From contig JAPOOG010000142.1 of the NCBI GenBank assembly GCA_026713545.1, positions 1 to 64,000 of the forward strand: a stretch of 64,000 nt of DNA, written 5' to 3'. This document shows, piece by piece, positions 63,007-64,000 of this stretch. Position 1 is the first letter of the stretch; every line of letters starts with the position of its first letter. The notes below the pieces were generated by a model that saw only the letters and a program-made list of their open reading frames with translations, was not told the origin of the DNA and did not search any database. The stretch comes from Bryobacterales bacterium. GTDB taxonomy: Bacteria > Acidobacteriota > Terriglobia > Bryobacterales > UBA6623. A program made the translations under genes and the position numbers.

Positions 63007-64000
63007 ATGAAAACCCTGATACTGGCAGTCGCTTTGTTGTTGGCGGGATCCACCCTTGCACAAGCCCAGTTCGACATGCTGCTCAAGGGCGGTCACGTTA
63101 TCGACCCTCTCAACGAAATCAACTCCGCCCGGGACGTTGGCATCAAGGATGGGAAAATCGCCCAGGTCGCCGTCAACATCCCCGAATCCGAGGCCGAGAA
63201 AGTCGTCGATGTCTCCGGGCTCTACGTAACCCCCGGTCTGGTCGATATCCACGTGCATGTCTACGCCGGCACCGGCGCGCGACGCGGCTACAACGGCGAC
63301 AGCAGCGTCTACCCGGACGGTTTTACCTTGCGCTCGGGCGTCACCACCGTCGTCGACGTCGGCAGTTCCGGCTGGGAACAGTTTGAGGATTTCAAGGACC
63401 GCGTCATCGACCGCTCCCAGACGCGCGTTCTCGCGATGCTTAATATCATCAGTGCCGGCATGACCAGCGGCGATGAAGAGCATGACATCCGAGAGATGGA
63501 CTCCGAGGCGACGGCCAGGATGGCGATAAAATATCCGGAGCTGATCGTCGGGGTAAAGAGCGCACACTATCGCCACCCCGATTGGACTTCCGTCGAGCGC
63601 GCCGTTGAAGCCGGCCGGTTGGCGGACATCCCCGTCATGATCGACTTCGGAAGCAATCATCCCGACACGCGTCCATTGGCCGATCTGCTGACCAAGAAAC
63701 TACGGCGGGGCGACATCTACACGCATTGCTTCTCCGGCAACCGAGATGAGTTGATCTCCGAAACCGGCAAGATCAACCCGGGCATGTTCGCGGGCCGCCA
63801 GCGCGGCGTCTACTTCGACATCGGCCATGGCGGCGGCAGCTTTCGCTGGAACGTCGCGGTAGCAGCGTTGCAACAAGGCTTTCCGCCCGACTCCATTTCT
63901 ACCGATCTGCACATCGGCAGCATGAACCGCGGCATGCAGACGATGATCCGGACCGTCTCGAAGATCTACAACCTCGATGTTCCACTCTACGACGTTATCA
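63007..64000 (+). CDS. Secreted amidohydrolase/deacetylase family metallohydrolase, tandem paralogue (cut by window end)
   Basis: The frame is open from ATG 63007 (AGGAG about ten bases upstream) to the last base, giving at least 331 residues. It has a signal peptide (~1-21, ending AQA) and the same metal motifs as the previous gene: DIHVHVYAGTG, VGVKSAHYR, YTHCF, IGHGGG and SISTDLHIGS. The two share long identical runs (YVTPGLVDIHVHVYAGTG), so they are a recent tandem duplication. The C-terminal part lies outside the window. Confidence 0.88.
   Translation, partial: MKTLILAVALLLAGSTLAQAQFDMLLKGGHVIDPLNEINSARDVGIKDGKIAQVAVNIPESEAEKVVDVSGLYVTPGLVDIHVHVYAGTGARRGYNGDSSVYPDGFTLRSGVTTVVDVGSSGWEQFEDFKDRVIDRSQTRVLAMLNIISAGMTSGDEEHDIREMDSEATARMAIKYPELIVGVKSAHYRHPDWTSVERAVEAGRLADIPVMIDFGSNHPDTRPLADLLTKKLRRGDIYTHCFSGNRDELISETGKINPGMFAGRQRGVYFDIGHGGGSFRWNVAVAALQQGFPPDSISTDLHIGSMNRGMQTMIRTVSKIYNLDVPLYDVI

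Overview
The window is GC-rich, densely coded bacterial chromosome, most likely from an Acidobacteriota member close to Bryobacterales/Solibacter. This is an inference. It rests on a secreted beta-propeller with a Solibacter-type C-terminal domain (5442-8162), two cytochrome-type DUF1549/DUF1553 + DUF1501 gene pairs, two TonB-dependent receptors with carboxypeptidase-regulatory-like N-terminal domains, several Tat-exported sugar-type enzymes, and frequent GTG/TTG starts. No plasmid, phage or CRISPR locus is visible. The only transposase is an IS5-like C-terminus at the left edge.

Layout. 1-9264: IS remnant, creatininase-like hydrolase, a transpeptidase-only PBP, MutL, a small membrane protein, the beta-propeller and a 3-hydroxyisobutyrate-type dehydrogenase. 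9348-14118: 2-hydroxyacid dehydrogenase, DUF2064 transferase, cytochrome c, a repeat-filled 1.1 kb spacer and an aldehyde dehydrogenase. 14263-28132: PSCyt/DUF1501 pair, SDR, ComM-type ATPase, exported methyltransferase and cyclophilin, Tat-exported Gfo/Idh oxidoreductase, second SDR, a CbiX-flavoreductase fusion and a cysteine-rich protein. 28341-35582: a second copy of the composite repeat, then a same-strand envelope and housekeeping block NfeD - slipin - SPOR - lipA - lnt - prfB (with its programmed frameshift), closed by a tRNA-Gln on the other strand. 35906-43900: divergent TonB receptors and an amidohydrolase. 44264-49446: second PSCyt/DUF1501 pair and queA. 49963-64000: APC permease, aconitase, Rieske oxygenase, pseudouridine synthase, CoA-binding protein, CehA/McbA hydrolase, Tat-exported sugar isomerase-like protein, Na/Pi symporter, TtcA-like enzyme, and two tandem metallohydrolases, the second cut by the window end.

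The most unusual content is the set of short dispersed repeats between genes. Family R (about 165-187 bp, 16-17 bp terminal inverted repeats, one copy with a TTAG duplication) has four full copies and one partial. Family D (about 94 bp, CTAG-bounded, conserved stem-loop) has three copies. Family E (about 421 bp) has two full copies. E combines CACGA-type repeats, half of an R element, an intrinsic-terminator-like hairpin and a homologous 10-bp tandem array whose unit sequence differs between the two copies. These modules recombine with one another. They supply probable terminators, and in one case the start codon and ribosome-binding region of a gene. Other points worth following are a TonB receptor with a 128-residue helical tail after its barrel, the CbiX-flavoreductase fusion, and several genes whose -10-like box lies so close to the start codon that leaderless transcripts are likely.
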